This document shows positions 8,324 to 16,089 of a DNA stretch of 48,675 bases, piece by piece (positions within the stretch are counted from its first letter, which is position 1; the number at the start of each line of letters is the position of its first letter). This stretch comes from Candidatus Hydrogenedentota bacterium (GTDB taxonomy: Bacteria; Hydrogenedentota; Hydrogenedentia; Hydrogenedentales; CAILVY01). The notes beneath the pieces were generated by a model. The model saw nothing but the letters and a program-made list of their open reading frames with translations. It was not told the origin of the DNA and searched no databases. Where the stretch lies: contig JAKQOG010000006.1 in assembly GCA_029565395.1 (NCBI GenBank), positions 1 through 48,675 of the forward strand, read 5' to 3'. The position numbers and the translations under genes were made by a program.

Positions 8324-8480
8324 TTTTTTTCTCTCATTGGTCATCCTCACCAACACCGCAGACACACGTTTGTATACGGTTGCCCTGGCAAGGCTAGGGT
8401 TTTAGTTTGTGCTTTCTTGAAAGAAGTGTATAATTAAAACGAAAAGACGAGGTTTCGTGAGTGCATAAAAGGAGGAGGTA

Positions 8481-8711
8481 ATGAGCCCGGTAGAGCAGAT
8501 CCAAGAACAACTACTCCGGTTGCCGCCTGACAAACAGACTGAGGTGCTGGATTTTATCTCGTTCTTACAACAACAATTGCGGAGTGCAGAGCAACACCCT
8601 AAAAAAACCTCTTTGCGCCAGCATTCCGCCTTTGGTTCCTGGAGCGGAAGGCATATAGACGCTCTCAACTATCAGTACTCGCTTCGCACAGAATGGGATG
8701 ACCGCTCATGA
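8481..8711 (+). CDS. DUF2281-type antitoxin
   Basis: A 76-residue protein starting MSPVEQIQEQLLRLPPDKQ with TEVLDFISFL soon after, the pattern of DUF2281 proteins that are the antitoxins of PIN-domain (VapC-like) toxins. The N-terminal half probably forms the fold, and the C-terminal half (TEWDDRS ending) would wrap the toxin. AAAGGAGGAGG sits just before the ATG, and a TATAAT at 8429-8434 may be its promoter. The stop overlaps the start of the damaged PIN gene as ATGA, the usual coupling for this type of pair. Because its toxin is broken, the antitoxin may be orphaned. The pair lies wholly between the tRNA-Glu gene and the displaced tRNA fragment. Confidence 0.8.
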   Translation: MSPVEQIQEQLLRLPPDKQTEVLDFISFLQQQLRSAEQHPKKTSLRQHSAFGSWSGRHIDALNYQYSLRTEWDDRS

Positions 8712-8867
8712 CGGCCGTTTTTGACACTAACATTGTCATATCACATGAGGCTGCCAGATGCCATCATTTTTGCCACTGCGCAAACGAACAATGCGGTACT
8801 GGTCTCACGCAATACGAAAGACTTTAAACCTGAATGGGGTGGGATTTATGTCCCATATAAGGTGTAG
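8708..8867 (+). pseudogene. PIN-domain (VapC-like) toxin with internal deletion
   Basis: The start reads MTAVFDTNIVIS, the canonical first strand of a PIN domain with its first acidic residue. About 13 codons in, a different frame takes over and reads LPDAIIFATA, then LVSRNTKDFK and GIYVPYKV up to the stop at 8865-8867, which is the canonical PIN C-terminus with its later acidic residue. Roughly 75 central codons are missing and the ends are joined out of frame near 8745-8751. The toxin is therefore inactive. It overlaps the antitoxin gene by 4 nt. Confidence 0.8.
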
Positions 8868-8878
8868 ATTCCTATTAT

Positions 8879-8940
8879 TTAGGACACAGCCCTTTCAAGG
8901 CTGCGGCACGGGTTCAAATCTCGTTGGGGACGCCATTTTT
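8879..8940 (+). repeat. displaced 3' half of tRNA-Glu (att-like direct repeat)
   Basis: Positions 8879-8940 repeat 8267-8328 (D-loop to past the CCA and into the T run) with one difference, A8299 to G8911, which preserves T-stem pairing. Upstream of 8879 the identity stops abruptly. An intact tRNA at one end and a 3' fragment at the other is the signature left by integration into a tRNA 3' end; the 612-nt step encloses only the toxin-antitoxin remnant. No integrase is present. Confidence 0.85.
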
Positions 8941-8945
8941 CCCCT

Positions 8946-9467
8946 TTAGAATAACAACGCGGGCAGTCCGATGCCGAGTGCGATGCCATAGGCCAAATCG
9001 GCCCAGACGATAGACGAAATGTTTGCAATATAGATGAGCAACACCAAGGGGAAACTCACCAGGGCAAGGGGATTCCCAGTTCGTACCGCTATTTTCGCTT
9101 GCTTGTATAGGTTGGAGGCATCCTGATTTGAGGGGAATGCATGCATACCAATGGAAAGGCCAAGCCATAGCAGAAAATACGACAGGGGATCTTCGACGCC
9201 GAAGAAGCGCACCGGAAGATAAGCCGGAAAACAGATAATGATGCACAGGAGCGAGTTCACAATGAAAGGCCCTATGGAAATTAGGAATGAAGTCATAAAA
9301 TCATCTGTCTGTTCATGGACCACATAACCGGCCGGATTGCCAAACCGGAAGAAGCATACATCAAGCACGGCAATTTTACGCCACTTACAGAACAGCATAT
9401 GAGCGACTTCATGCGTGATCACCCCAGGAAATGTGGCGATCGAAACAAGAAACCCAGGTATAATCAT
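8946..9467 (-). CDS. HEXXH integral membrane metalloprotease-like protein
   Basis: A 173-residue protein with about four hydrophobic segments. The first helix contains HEVAH (residues 19-23), a zinc-binding HEXXH placed at a membrane segment as in intramembrane metalloproteases (M50-like and DUF3267-type). Further family-like marks are FRFGNPAGYVVHE, GPFIVNSLL and a later NQDASNLY that might supply the third ligand. It may cut membrane proteins or act on membrane-proximal segments; no substrate is evident. Its ATG overlaps the stop of the upstream zinc-ribbon/TPR gene (ATGA), so the two are coupled and probably work together. It ends close to the displaced tRNA repeat, so this operon flanks the integration scar. 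Confidence 0.65.
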   Translation of the reverse strand: MIIPGFLVSIATFPGVITHEVAHMLFCKWRKIAVLDVCFFRFGNPAGYVVHEQTDDFMTSFLISIGPFIVNSLLCIIICFPAYLPVRFFGVEDPLSYFLLWLGLSIGMHAFPSNQDASNLYKQAKIAVRTGNPLALVSFPLVLLIYIANISSIVWADLAYGIALGIGLPALLF

Positions 9468-10366
9468 GGTTGCCTCTCCTTTTCGGGATACCAGCCGTTC
9501 GGGAATTTTTTCCAGAATTCATTCGCTGTAACGATCTCATGGGTGAACAAACGATGGTGAACACGCATTTTGAATTCGTCGAACTCAGGACCTGGATTCA
9601 AGGCATTCGCCTTTTCAAGGAATTCGAGAGATTTCTGCCGATACTCTTCGTTGTCCTCTTTCGCATACTTGCATGCATACGCGGAGGCCACGCTTCCCAG
9701 TGCAAAGGCATCCCGTGGAGAGGCCTTGGCCATATCCAAAGACAACCTGAGGAATTCATCATAATTGCCATCGTTGAAGGCCACGCCTAATGCTGCATTT
9801 TTGATCAGGGAGTCTATCTCTTTGGGGGGGAGATCTGGAGAATTCTTACACATCTTGAAACATGAAAGCGCTTCCTGGCACCTGTCGTCTCTTAGTAGTG
9901 CGATGCCATGCCAATAGTTCATCATAGTCTTGAAAACAAGCTTTTCCGGTATACGGTTGGCTACAGATGTAATAAGCGATTCAACTTTTTTCAGATCAGC
10001 ATCAGCTATGGCTGTTTCCATTTGCCGCAACTCGGTATAGGCCAGGATAAAGCGGGAATTCCAAACCAAGGCGAATACCACGATGACCGCTAGGGCAAAA
10101 GATGCTGCTTTCACCCAGAGGGGAAAGGGACGGTTGCGGAAAAATTCCTCACACACCCCGCATACGGGAAGCGAGGCCATCAACGGCAAGTCCTGATCCC
10201 CTGCGTCGGCCCCACACTTGAAGCAAATCGTAGTATCGATGTTATTGTTTGGTATTCCCGCAAAAGATGCGTCTGCACACTCTCCGCACAGATTACGGCC
10301 CTCAACGGAGAATGATTTGTTCATCGGGACCGACTGCCCACACTCTTCGCATACACAATGCCTCAT
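9464..10366 (-). CDS. double zinc-ribbon membrane protein with TPR-like C-terminal domain
   Basis: A 300-residue protein that I do not recognise as a named family. The N-terminus holds two zinc-ribbon-like pairs: CEECG with CGEC, and CFKCG with CGVC (residues about 6-75). A single membrane helix follows (about 85-105, AASFALAVIVVFALVW). The remainder is helical with TPR-like repeats (NYWHGIALLRDDRCQEALSC; FLEKANALNP near the end). The ribbons would be cytoplasmic or periplasmic depending on topology. It starts at the ATG at 10366, chosen because AAAGGAGG lies 5 nt upstream. The stop overlaps the HEXXH protein start, so a regulator or adaptor for that protease is a fair guess, but only a guess. 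Confidence 0.7.
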   Translation of the reverse strand: MRHCVCEECGQSVPMNKSFSVEGRNLCGECADASFAGIPNNNIDTTICFKCGADAGDQDLPLMASLPVCGVCEEFFRNRPFPLWVKAASFALAVIVVFALVWNSRFILAYTELRQMETAIADADLKKVESLITSVANRIPEKLVFKTMMNYWHGIALLRDDRCQEALSCFKMCKNSPDLPPKEIDSLIKNAALGVAFNDGNYDEFLRLSLDMAKASPRDAFALGSVASAYACKYAKEDNEEYRQKSLEFLEKANALNPGPEFDEFKMRVHHRLFTHEIVTANEFWKKFPNGWYPEKERQP

Positions 10367-10641
10367 CACGCCTCCTTTCTTAGCATCACACCTCATATGT
10401 GTTAACTACAAGTGAAAAATAATCCAGTTGTTACTTCATTCCCACTCTTGACAACAGAGGGACTAATTCATTTTCCGATAGTATTAGTTGATTATGTCAA
10501 ACCACTTTCCAAATGTCAAGCGGCTTTTTTGCCTTGTGACCGCAGTTTCGTAATATTGCACATGTATTTTTCAGGGAGATGGACGCAATATAGGACAATT
10601 GTATCTGTTGTTTATTAGGCATGGTGTAAGAAATAAAAAAA

Positions 10642-12723
10642 TTATCTGCCGTTTTCCAGCTTCTTTTCCTGAATTGCACCGTGTTTAATAAACACTTGTA
10701 TAAGTTCGGCAGGCGCTTTTTGGGCAAGGGCCACATCGAGAACGGTTTGTCCATTCTGATCTTTTGCGTTGACATCCGCACCTTGTTCTAGCAAGAACCC
10801 AGCATGTACAATCATTCTCTCCGTGATTTCCTCTGGACTGCCCACCCAATTGCCATGAGAGAGATATGAGGCAAGCCAATGCAACGATGTTTGACCTTCT
10901 TTGTCAGATTCTCCCCAATTAAACGGCTGAGCGCGAAGATATTCGATTGCTTCCTGGGCGTTTTTGCGCACGGCATAATCCAGCACGCTTTCTTTATAAT
11001 ACTGTGATCGGATGTGCAGATCAGCCCCGGCATGTACAAGTGCTTTAAGCAAGTCCAGCGAGCCGTTATGATACATGACAGCGAAGTGTAAGGCAGGTTC
11101 TCCGATCGGGCAGCCCAAAGAGTCAATGTACTCATCACCAAATGCAGGCATATACCAATGTGTTTTACGGAACAATTCCACTAATTCCAAAACGGTAGGT
11201 GATTTAATCGGAGGTGATTGCCGTTCTACATTGCTTTGTTGTATGTCTGAAAGTGCGCTGTCCATGATTTTGCGGAGTGTAATGTCGGATTCATTGTCCA
11301 GGGCAACCGCGATCCGTAACATATACGAGATGGCTGGCTGCAGCACGTCCGCCTCGAATTTTGGTTTCATCCATGATAGGCCGCCATCCACACTGCGATA
11401 CACATACCGGCCCGGCTCTGTATTATCATCCGCTTTAAGCAACCGTCGGACATGCAGTTCAAGTTCACCATTTTGATAATCATAGATGTAATTAAAAGAG
11501 TATGGCTCACTCGGAAGGCTGGGAAGACTTCCCGCGATCCAAACCTGTTCCTTATTCAGGTGTGCAATAATCCACGTTGTGCCCTCTTTCTGATTTGCTT
11601 GTTGAAGGATTCCAAAACTGCTCCAATTCCAAGCCTGCCATTGATACCCAGCGTAGGGAAGCTTGATGAGTAGAGGAGGTTTCCTTTCATCTTTGCATCC
11701 CCATTCTAAGATATAGGGAAATTGTGGTTCACCTTTTGTCGTACCTTCCGAGATCTCCAGGAAAGTCTTCTGACTCTTGGTTGGAACCTTGGCTTTGCGC
11801 AGTAGATCTCCATCAAAGGCCAAGCTAACCGCACCTGGTAGTTGGTTTGAGTTAGGTTTAGCCGGAATTGTTTGGAAATGCTCCTGAAGTTTTTTAAAAC
11901 TTAACGATGTGAATTCCTGAATGGACTCAGTGAGAAGTATGGTGTCAGCATCTTTGCGCTCTTTGAGTATATTCATACGCCCGTGAATGCTTATCGGTTT
12001 ATCCCATGTGGCGCCCCAATCATGCGTTCTGAAAAGATCAAGTCCACGGCAGTTGTCACAACATTCCTCGGGATTGCATATACGGCACCGTCCATCATTC
12101 TCATCATCCCAGCCTACCACCATTACCCCATGCCCATCAGGGGCCATACGAAAAGTACCATAAGCATCCAAACGGTTATAAAAATCCACCTTGGATAATG
12201 TTATCCAAGTCCAGCCGCCATCAGCGCTATACAGAATTAATGCATTACCGCCAGGATCTCCACAATTAAAAGATAGGATGGCCCAAATTTTGGAACGATC
12301 CGGCGTAGTCCAGACATCGTCCCAGTTCCAACTATAGAGTTTGGTTTCTACACTCCACCATTCTTTGCCGGATGATGTCAATATAACGGGATAGTTTTTA
12401 CATGGATGATCTCTTCCCGCATCCTCGCGCGATGTAAAAATTAGTGCCGGGGAATTCGATGTGGCTTTGAGCGCATCGTAGGAAGGGTAAAGCCCTGAAT
12501 AACCGCATTCTTTCAACGGCTTTCGGGGATATTCGAAATACTCGCGGAGTTTCAGTTCGGCCTGCTGTGCGGTGATTTCATTAGCGGCAGCGGAGGCATT
12601 AGATACAGCCATTAGGAGAATCAAGAAGCCTAATCCGCACATGAGTATCCCCTTCTTACCCAAGAAAATACGTCTGGAATTACCATGATTGAATAACGGC
12701 GTTCTACACACTGAGTTTGCCAT
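10642..12723 (-). CDS. secreted BNR-propeller/ankyrin-repeat protein
   Basis: A 693-residue exported protein. The N-terminus has a hydrophobic signal (LGFLILLMAVSNASA); just before it lies SRRIFLGKK, close to a Tat motif. Residues about 80-480 contain BNR/Asp-box-like turns (SADGGWTWITLS, RTHDWGATWDKP, RSVDGGLSWMKP), pointing to a sialidase-type propeller, interrupted by a Cys cluster CRICNPEECCDNC that could bind metal. The C-terminal 150 residues are ankyrin repeats (PALHFAVMYHNGSLDLLKAL, LLEQGADVNAKDQNGQT). Exported proteins joining these two modules are unusual. The ATG at 12723 has no clear ribosome site but follows the nucleotidyltransferase stop by 8 nt; an ATG at 12642 with AAGGGGAT before it is the alternative. 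Enzyme activity is not shown. Confidence 0.75.
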   Translation of the reverse strand: MANSVCRTPLFNHGNSRRIFLGKKGILMCGLGFLILLMAVSNASAAANEITAQQAELKLREYFEYPRKPLKECGYSGLYPSYDALKATSNSPALIFTSREDAGRDHPCKNYPVILTSSGKEWWSVETKLYSWNWDDVWTTPDRSKIWAILSFNCGDPGGNALILYSADGGWTWITLSKVDFYNRLDAYGTFRMAPDGHGVMVVGWDDENDGRCRICNPEECCDNCRGLDLFRTHDWGATWDKPISIHGRMNILKERKDADTILLTESIQEFTSLSFKKLQEHFQTIPAKPNSNQLPGAVSLAFDGDLLRKAKVPTKSQKTFLEISEGTTKGEPQFPYILEWGCKDERKPPLLIKLPYAGYQWQAWNWSSFGILQQANQKEGTTWIIAHLNKEQVWIAGSLPSLPSEPYSFNYIYDYQNGELELHVRRLLKADDNTEPGRYVYRSVDGGLSWMKPKFEADVLQPAISYMLRIAVALDNESDITLRKIMDSALSDIQQSNVERQSPPIKSPTVLELVELFRKTHWYMPAFGDEYIDSLGCPIGEPALHFAVMYHNGSLDLLKALVHAGADLHIRSQYYKESVLDYAVRKNAQEAIEYLRAQPFNWGESDKEGQTSLHWLASYLSHGNWVGSPEEITERMIVHAGFLLEQGADVNAKDQNGQTVLDVALAQKAPAELIQVFIKHGAIQEKKLENGR

Positions 12724-12731
12724 TCGTTTGT

Positions 12732-13070
12732 TTATGCTGCTTGTATTTGTTGCCCTTCGCGGCGGGCAATTTCAATGATAGCGCTGGAAGTGTCATCTTT
12801 CCATTGTTGAAGGCCGCAAGCGACTGGCTCGATGCGGCTGTCAACTCGTGCGGCAATGCGCCACAATAAATTGATATCTTCACGCTGTTTTTGATCATCA
12901 AAATGCGGGGAAACTACAATGAGATCAATATCACTCCATGGGTGTGTATTGCCTAGCGCTTGTGAACCGAATAGAATGACAAACGATACTGGTATGCCGG
13001 CGTTTTCCACAGCCTGCATATATCGTTTGATGCTCTCTATAACTTCGCGTTCAGCCACATTATTTATCAT
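12732..13070 (-). CDS. MNT-type nucleotidyltransferase domain protein
   Basis: A 112-residue single-domain protein with the nucleotidyltransferase signature FGSQALGNTHPWSDIDLIVV (GS, then Asp-x-Asp). Such MNT proteins are usually antitoxins that AMPylate or otherwise modify a HEPN-domain ribonuclease partner. No complete HEPN gene is adjacent. Immediately upstream (minus strand, 13103-13177) a 24-codon open stretch reads EKRYFAVDSLIAEARGILEY, which could be the end of a decayed HEPN gene. The start codon is the ATG at 13070. The stop lies 8 nt before the BNR/ankyrin gene, so they may share a transcript, though no functional link is obvious. Confidence 0.8.
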   Translation of the reverse strand: MINNVAEREVIESIKRYMQAVENAGIPVSFVILFGSQALGNTHPWSDIDLIVVSPHFDDQKQREDINLLWRIAARVDSRIEPVACGLQQWKDDTSSAIIEIARREGQQIQAA

Positions 13071-13478
13071 GAATCCATGATATCGCTTTTACAGAAAAAG
13101 AATCAATGCCAAGCGGCGTACTCTAGGATACCACGGGCTTCTGCAATGAGAGAATCAACTGCGAAATAGCGCTTTTCTCAAAAACCAACATATACTGGTA
13201 TATTACTGGATTTTCTTGGCCGAATCGTTGCTTTTTCATTTGTACAGAGGAGAAAATGGCTTATTTCACAAATGCCTTCAACTATGTCGTTCGATACCCG
13301 TGAAATGCATTCGCCGTGGCGCCGGTCCAATGGCCGTTGACAACAGGATTTCTTCCGGCCCGCTCTTGAAACCAGTGCAAGGGCGAGTTCATACTCAATA
13401 AACCGTTGGTTGCGCCCTTCGGGTGAAAGTGTATTCGGGAACTGGGTGAATGGCTGCGCAGAAGGAGTTGTATGCTAT
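13071..13478. other. divergent intergenic region between nucleotidyltransferase and transporter genes
   Basis: About 400 nt with no convincing gene. It holds a possible HEPN-gene remnant on the minus strand (13103-13177) and a perfect inverted repeat ATATAC-TG-GTATAT at 13190-13203, which could be an operator. Beyond that I see nothing I can support. Confidence 0.4.
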
Positions 13479-14819
13479 ATGAAGCAATGGCAGAAAAGGA
13501 TTTTTTGGACGGTCTGGATCACCTATTTCGCCTACTACCTGTGCCGTTACAACATGCCGATGGCAAAAACGCGGTTATGTGAAACGTTTCAGTGGGACAC
13601 GGCACAATTTGGCATGATTCTATCCGCACTGACCGTGGCATATGCCGTAGGACAATTCGTGAGTGGACAACTGGCGGATCGTTTCGGGGCGAGGTTAATG
13701 GCAAGCATGGGCGTGGCCGGGTCGGTTGCTATGAATCTCCTTATTTTCGGCGTGCTCCTTGCCTCTATGTCGAAGAACACCATTTCTGAATCAGTCCTGT
13801 GGGTGCTTGTTGTCCTCTGGGGGGCGAACGGTTTTTTCCAAGCGATGGGGTGGCCTTCGATGGTACGCATCATGGCCCATTGGTTTCCCACAGAAACCCG
13901 GGGAAAAGTCATGGGCTTCTTGGGAACCTGCTACCAGTTGGGTGCGGCCTTCTCGTGGTTTCTCGCGCTATTCATTATTCGGGGGTATGCAGGCTCATGG
14001 GGGGGAGTGTGGCGTATTGTGTTTCTAGTGCCGGCGGTGTTATTCGCCGGCATAGGGTTGCTGTTCTTCTATTGTGTGCGAAACGCCCCGGAGGATGTGG
14101 GATTGCCGCCGGTGGATTCCGAAGAGGACGCCTCGTTAACGGACCGCGCCGCGGCAAAGAAAACACTCAGCCGGAACATCCTGCGAACATTAACAAATCC
14201 TTATCTGTGGATTGTGGCAGGCGCATTTTTCCTCCTCGACGTAAATAGGTATGGCTTTGTAAATTGGCTGCCCGCCTACTTGGATGCGCGGCAAGTTTCC
14301 ATGGGGGTGAGTGGTTTTGGGATTTCAGACGTTATATCCCGGCTCATTCATCCGCTGGCGGGCGCTTTGGGCGCGATTGTGGCCGGTTGGGCCACAGACC
14401 GCTTTTTCAGCGGGCGCCGCGCGCCGGTGATTGCAATTTTACTGGCGCTATTGGGCGGTTTTTCGATCATTTTCCCATATCTGCCCTACACGCATACATG
14501 GTTGTTGATTTTGGTTCTTGCCCTTGTCGGATTCTGCACGTATGGTCCGCATATATTGATGGTTGGACACGCAGCGCAGGATTTTGGAAAAAAATCAGGG
14601 GCCGCAGGCGCAGCCGGTTTTATCGACGGCATGGGCTACATCGGGGCAAGTCTTGCCGGTTACGGCGCTGGCGCGATCATAAAAGCGTTTGGATATGAAG
14701 TGAACTTCGTTATTTTCGGCTTTGCTGCAATCATTGGGGCACTGTTGATTTGTGTTCTATGGAAAAAACGTCCGGAAATGAATGCCGCGCAGATACAACG
14801 CACGGAAACGAACGTATAA
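13479..14819 (+). CDS. MFS transporter of the organophosphate:phosphate antiporter (GlpT/UhpT-like) type
   Basis: A 446-residue, 12-helix inner-membrane carrier. The start WITYFAYYLCRYNMPMAK, followed by AYAVGQFVSGQLADRFGAR (the loop 2-3 motif of MFS carriers), matches the OPA family, which exchanges phosphate for glycerol-3-phosphate, hexose phosphates or related anions. The second half repeats the pattern (GAIVAGWATDRFFSGRRAP). Sugar, glycerophosphodiester or other organic anions are all possible; the binding-site Arg in CRYN is consistent with an anionic substrate. I start at the ATG at 13479, just upstream of the first helix; GAAGGAG lies 11 nt away, slightly far, so an earlier GTG cannot be excluded. 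It leads a + strand run with the UROD-like and heparinase-like genes. Confidence 0.85.
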   Translation: MKQWQKRIFWTVWITYFAYYLCRYNMPMAKTRLCETFQWDTAQFGMILSALTVAYAVGQFVSGQLADRFGARLMASMGVAGSVAMNLLIFGVLLASMSKNTISESVLWVLVVLWGANGFFQAMGWPSMVRIMAHWFPTETRGKVMGFLGTCYQLGAAFSWFLALFIIRGYAGSWGGVWRIVFLVPAVLFAGIGLLFFYCVRNAPEDVGLPPVDSEEDASLTDRAAAKKTLSRNILRTLTNPYLWIVAGAFFLLDVNRYGFVNWLPAYLDARQVSMGVSGFGISDVISRLIHPLAGALGAIVAGWATDRFFSGRRAPVIAILLALLGGFSIIFPYLPYTHTWLLILVLALVGFCTYGPHILMVGHAAQDFGKKSGAAGAAGFIDGMGYIGASLAGYGAGAIIKAFGYEVNFVIFGFAAIIGALLICVLWKKRPEMNAAQIQRTETNV

Positions 14820-14877
14820 AAGGCATAAGGAACATTGAACAATACCAGACAATTTGACAACCGGTGAAAGGTAAGAT

Positions 14878-15969
14878 ATGGATTCGCGAATGCGCGTGGC
14901 AAAAACCCTGGAACACACAGAGCCCGACCGGGTGCCCATCGACTTTTGGGCTGCTGCGGAGGTTACCGGGAGGCTTTTGAAACAATATGCGTTCTCCGAA
15001 AAAGAGGACTTGCTCCAACGCTTTAATGTGGATCTTCGTTACATAGACGGCCCCGTGTACATTGGTCCGGAACTCCTGGTGCGACCCGATGGCGCAAAAG
15101 AGGACCATTTCGGCGTTCCCCGCACCCGTGTGTCATATGGCGAAGGAGACCATGCCGGCGCATACAGTGAAGTAGCCGCTTTTCCCTTGGAACATGCAGC
15201 CTCGGTAGACGAAATCGAGCGATATCCAAAATGGCCGCGGGCTGAGTGGTTCGACTACGAACCGGTGCGCGAGCAGGCACGCCACGCGCGCGATCTTGGA
15301 AAGTGCGTGGTTTTCATGGGCGATCGCTTGAATCGTTGCGCCCAGCTTAAACCCGCAATGTACCTCCGGGGTGTTGAACAGATTCTCGTGGATTTGTACG
15401 TGAATCCGGACATCGCACGGGCGATATTCCGGCATATTACAGAATTCTATTGCGAATACCTGCGCCGCACTCTCGAAGCTGGAGAAGGCAACATCGACCT
15501 CGTGTTTACGGGGGATGATTTTGGCACCCAGCAAAATACCTTCATGTCCAACGAAATGTGGCGCGACATGCTGAGAGAAGGCTTCCGGCGATTCATCGAG
15601 ATCGGTCACGCGTTTGGGTGTAAGGTTGCCCATCACACCTGCGGAAGCATCGCACGCCTTATTCCGGACTTCATTGAGTGCGGACTGGACATCCTCAATC
15701 CGTTGCAGCCCGATGTGCAAGGAATGGATTATGCATGGCTGAAAAAGGAGTATGGCCGTGACATTTCCTTTCATGGCGGCATGTCCATTCAAAAAACACT
15801 CCCTTACGGAAACGCTGATGACATACGCAAAGAAGTGAAGGATCGTATTGCCCGCCTGGCGGCAGGCGGGGGATATATCCTGTGCACCGCCCACAATATT
15901 CAAGCCGACACGCCCTTGGATAACATCAAAGCATTGTTCGACGCGTATACCGAATTTGGCACATATTGA
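14878..15969 (+). CDS. uroporphyrinogen decarboxylase-family (MtaA/CmuA-like) methyltransferase protein
   Basis: A 363-residue cytosolic TIM-barrel protein of the UROD/MtaA family. It begins MDSRMRVAKTLEHTEPDRVP, and ends with the family-typical AAGGGYILCTAHNIQ. HHTCGS (about 255-260), with the Cys of the ILCTAHN segment, resembles the zinc site that activates a thiol in corrinoid methyltransferases. The region usually reading FGTQ(N/T)GP in haem UROD is absent, so haem synthesis is unlikely. In many PVC-type genomes, close relatives lie in sugar-degradation clusters with unknown roles; demethylation of methylated sugars is one hypothesis. AAAGGTAAG precedes the ATG. It follows the transporter by 58 nt on the same strand, so they are probably co-transcribed. 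Confidence 0.8.
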   Translation: MDSRMRVAKTLEHTEPDRVPIDFWAAAEVTGRLLKQYAFSEKEDLLQRFNVDLRYIDGPVYIGPELLVRPDGAKEDHFGVPRTRVSYGEGDHAGAYSEVAAFPLEHAASVDEIERYPKWPRAEWFDYEPVREQARHARDLGKCVVFMGDRLNRCAQLKPAMYLRGVEQILVDLYVNPDIARAIFRHITEFYCEYLRRTLEAGEGNIDLVFTGDDFGTQQNTFMSNEMWRDMLREGFRRFIEIGHAFGCKVAHHTCGSIARLIPDFIECGLDILNPLQPDVQGMDYAWLKKEYGRDISFHGGMSIQKTLPYGNADDIRKEVKDRIARLAAGGGYILCTAHNIQADTPLDNIKALFDAYTEFGTY

Positions 15970-16089
15970 AACACCCCCAAAAACTACAACAACAAATTAT
16001 GGCATCAGGTCAATACCCCTATTTGCGCCGCAGAGCATAATAAAACGAGAGACCGTTTCAGTTGATTTCAGCGAACCATTTGTCTTTCA

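Noticed and set aside
15851..15870. Perfect CCCGCCTG/CAGGCGGG palindrome, which looks like a mobile repeat
   Set aside because: It lies in frame within the UROD-like gene and encodes the conserved AAGGGY stretch, so codon choice explains it.
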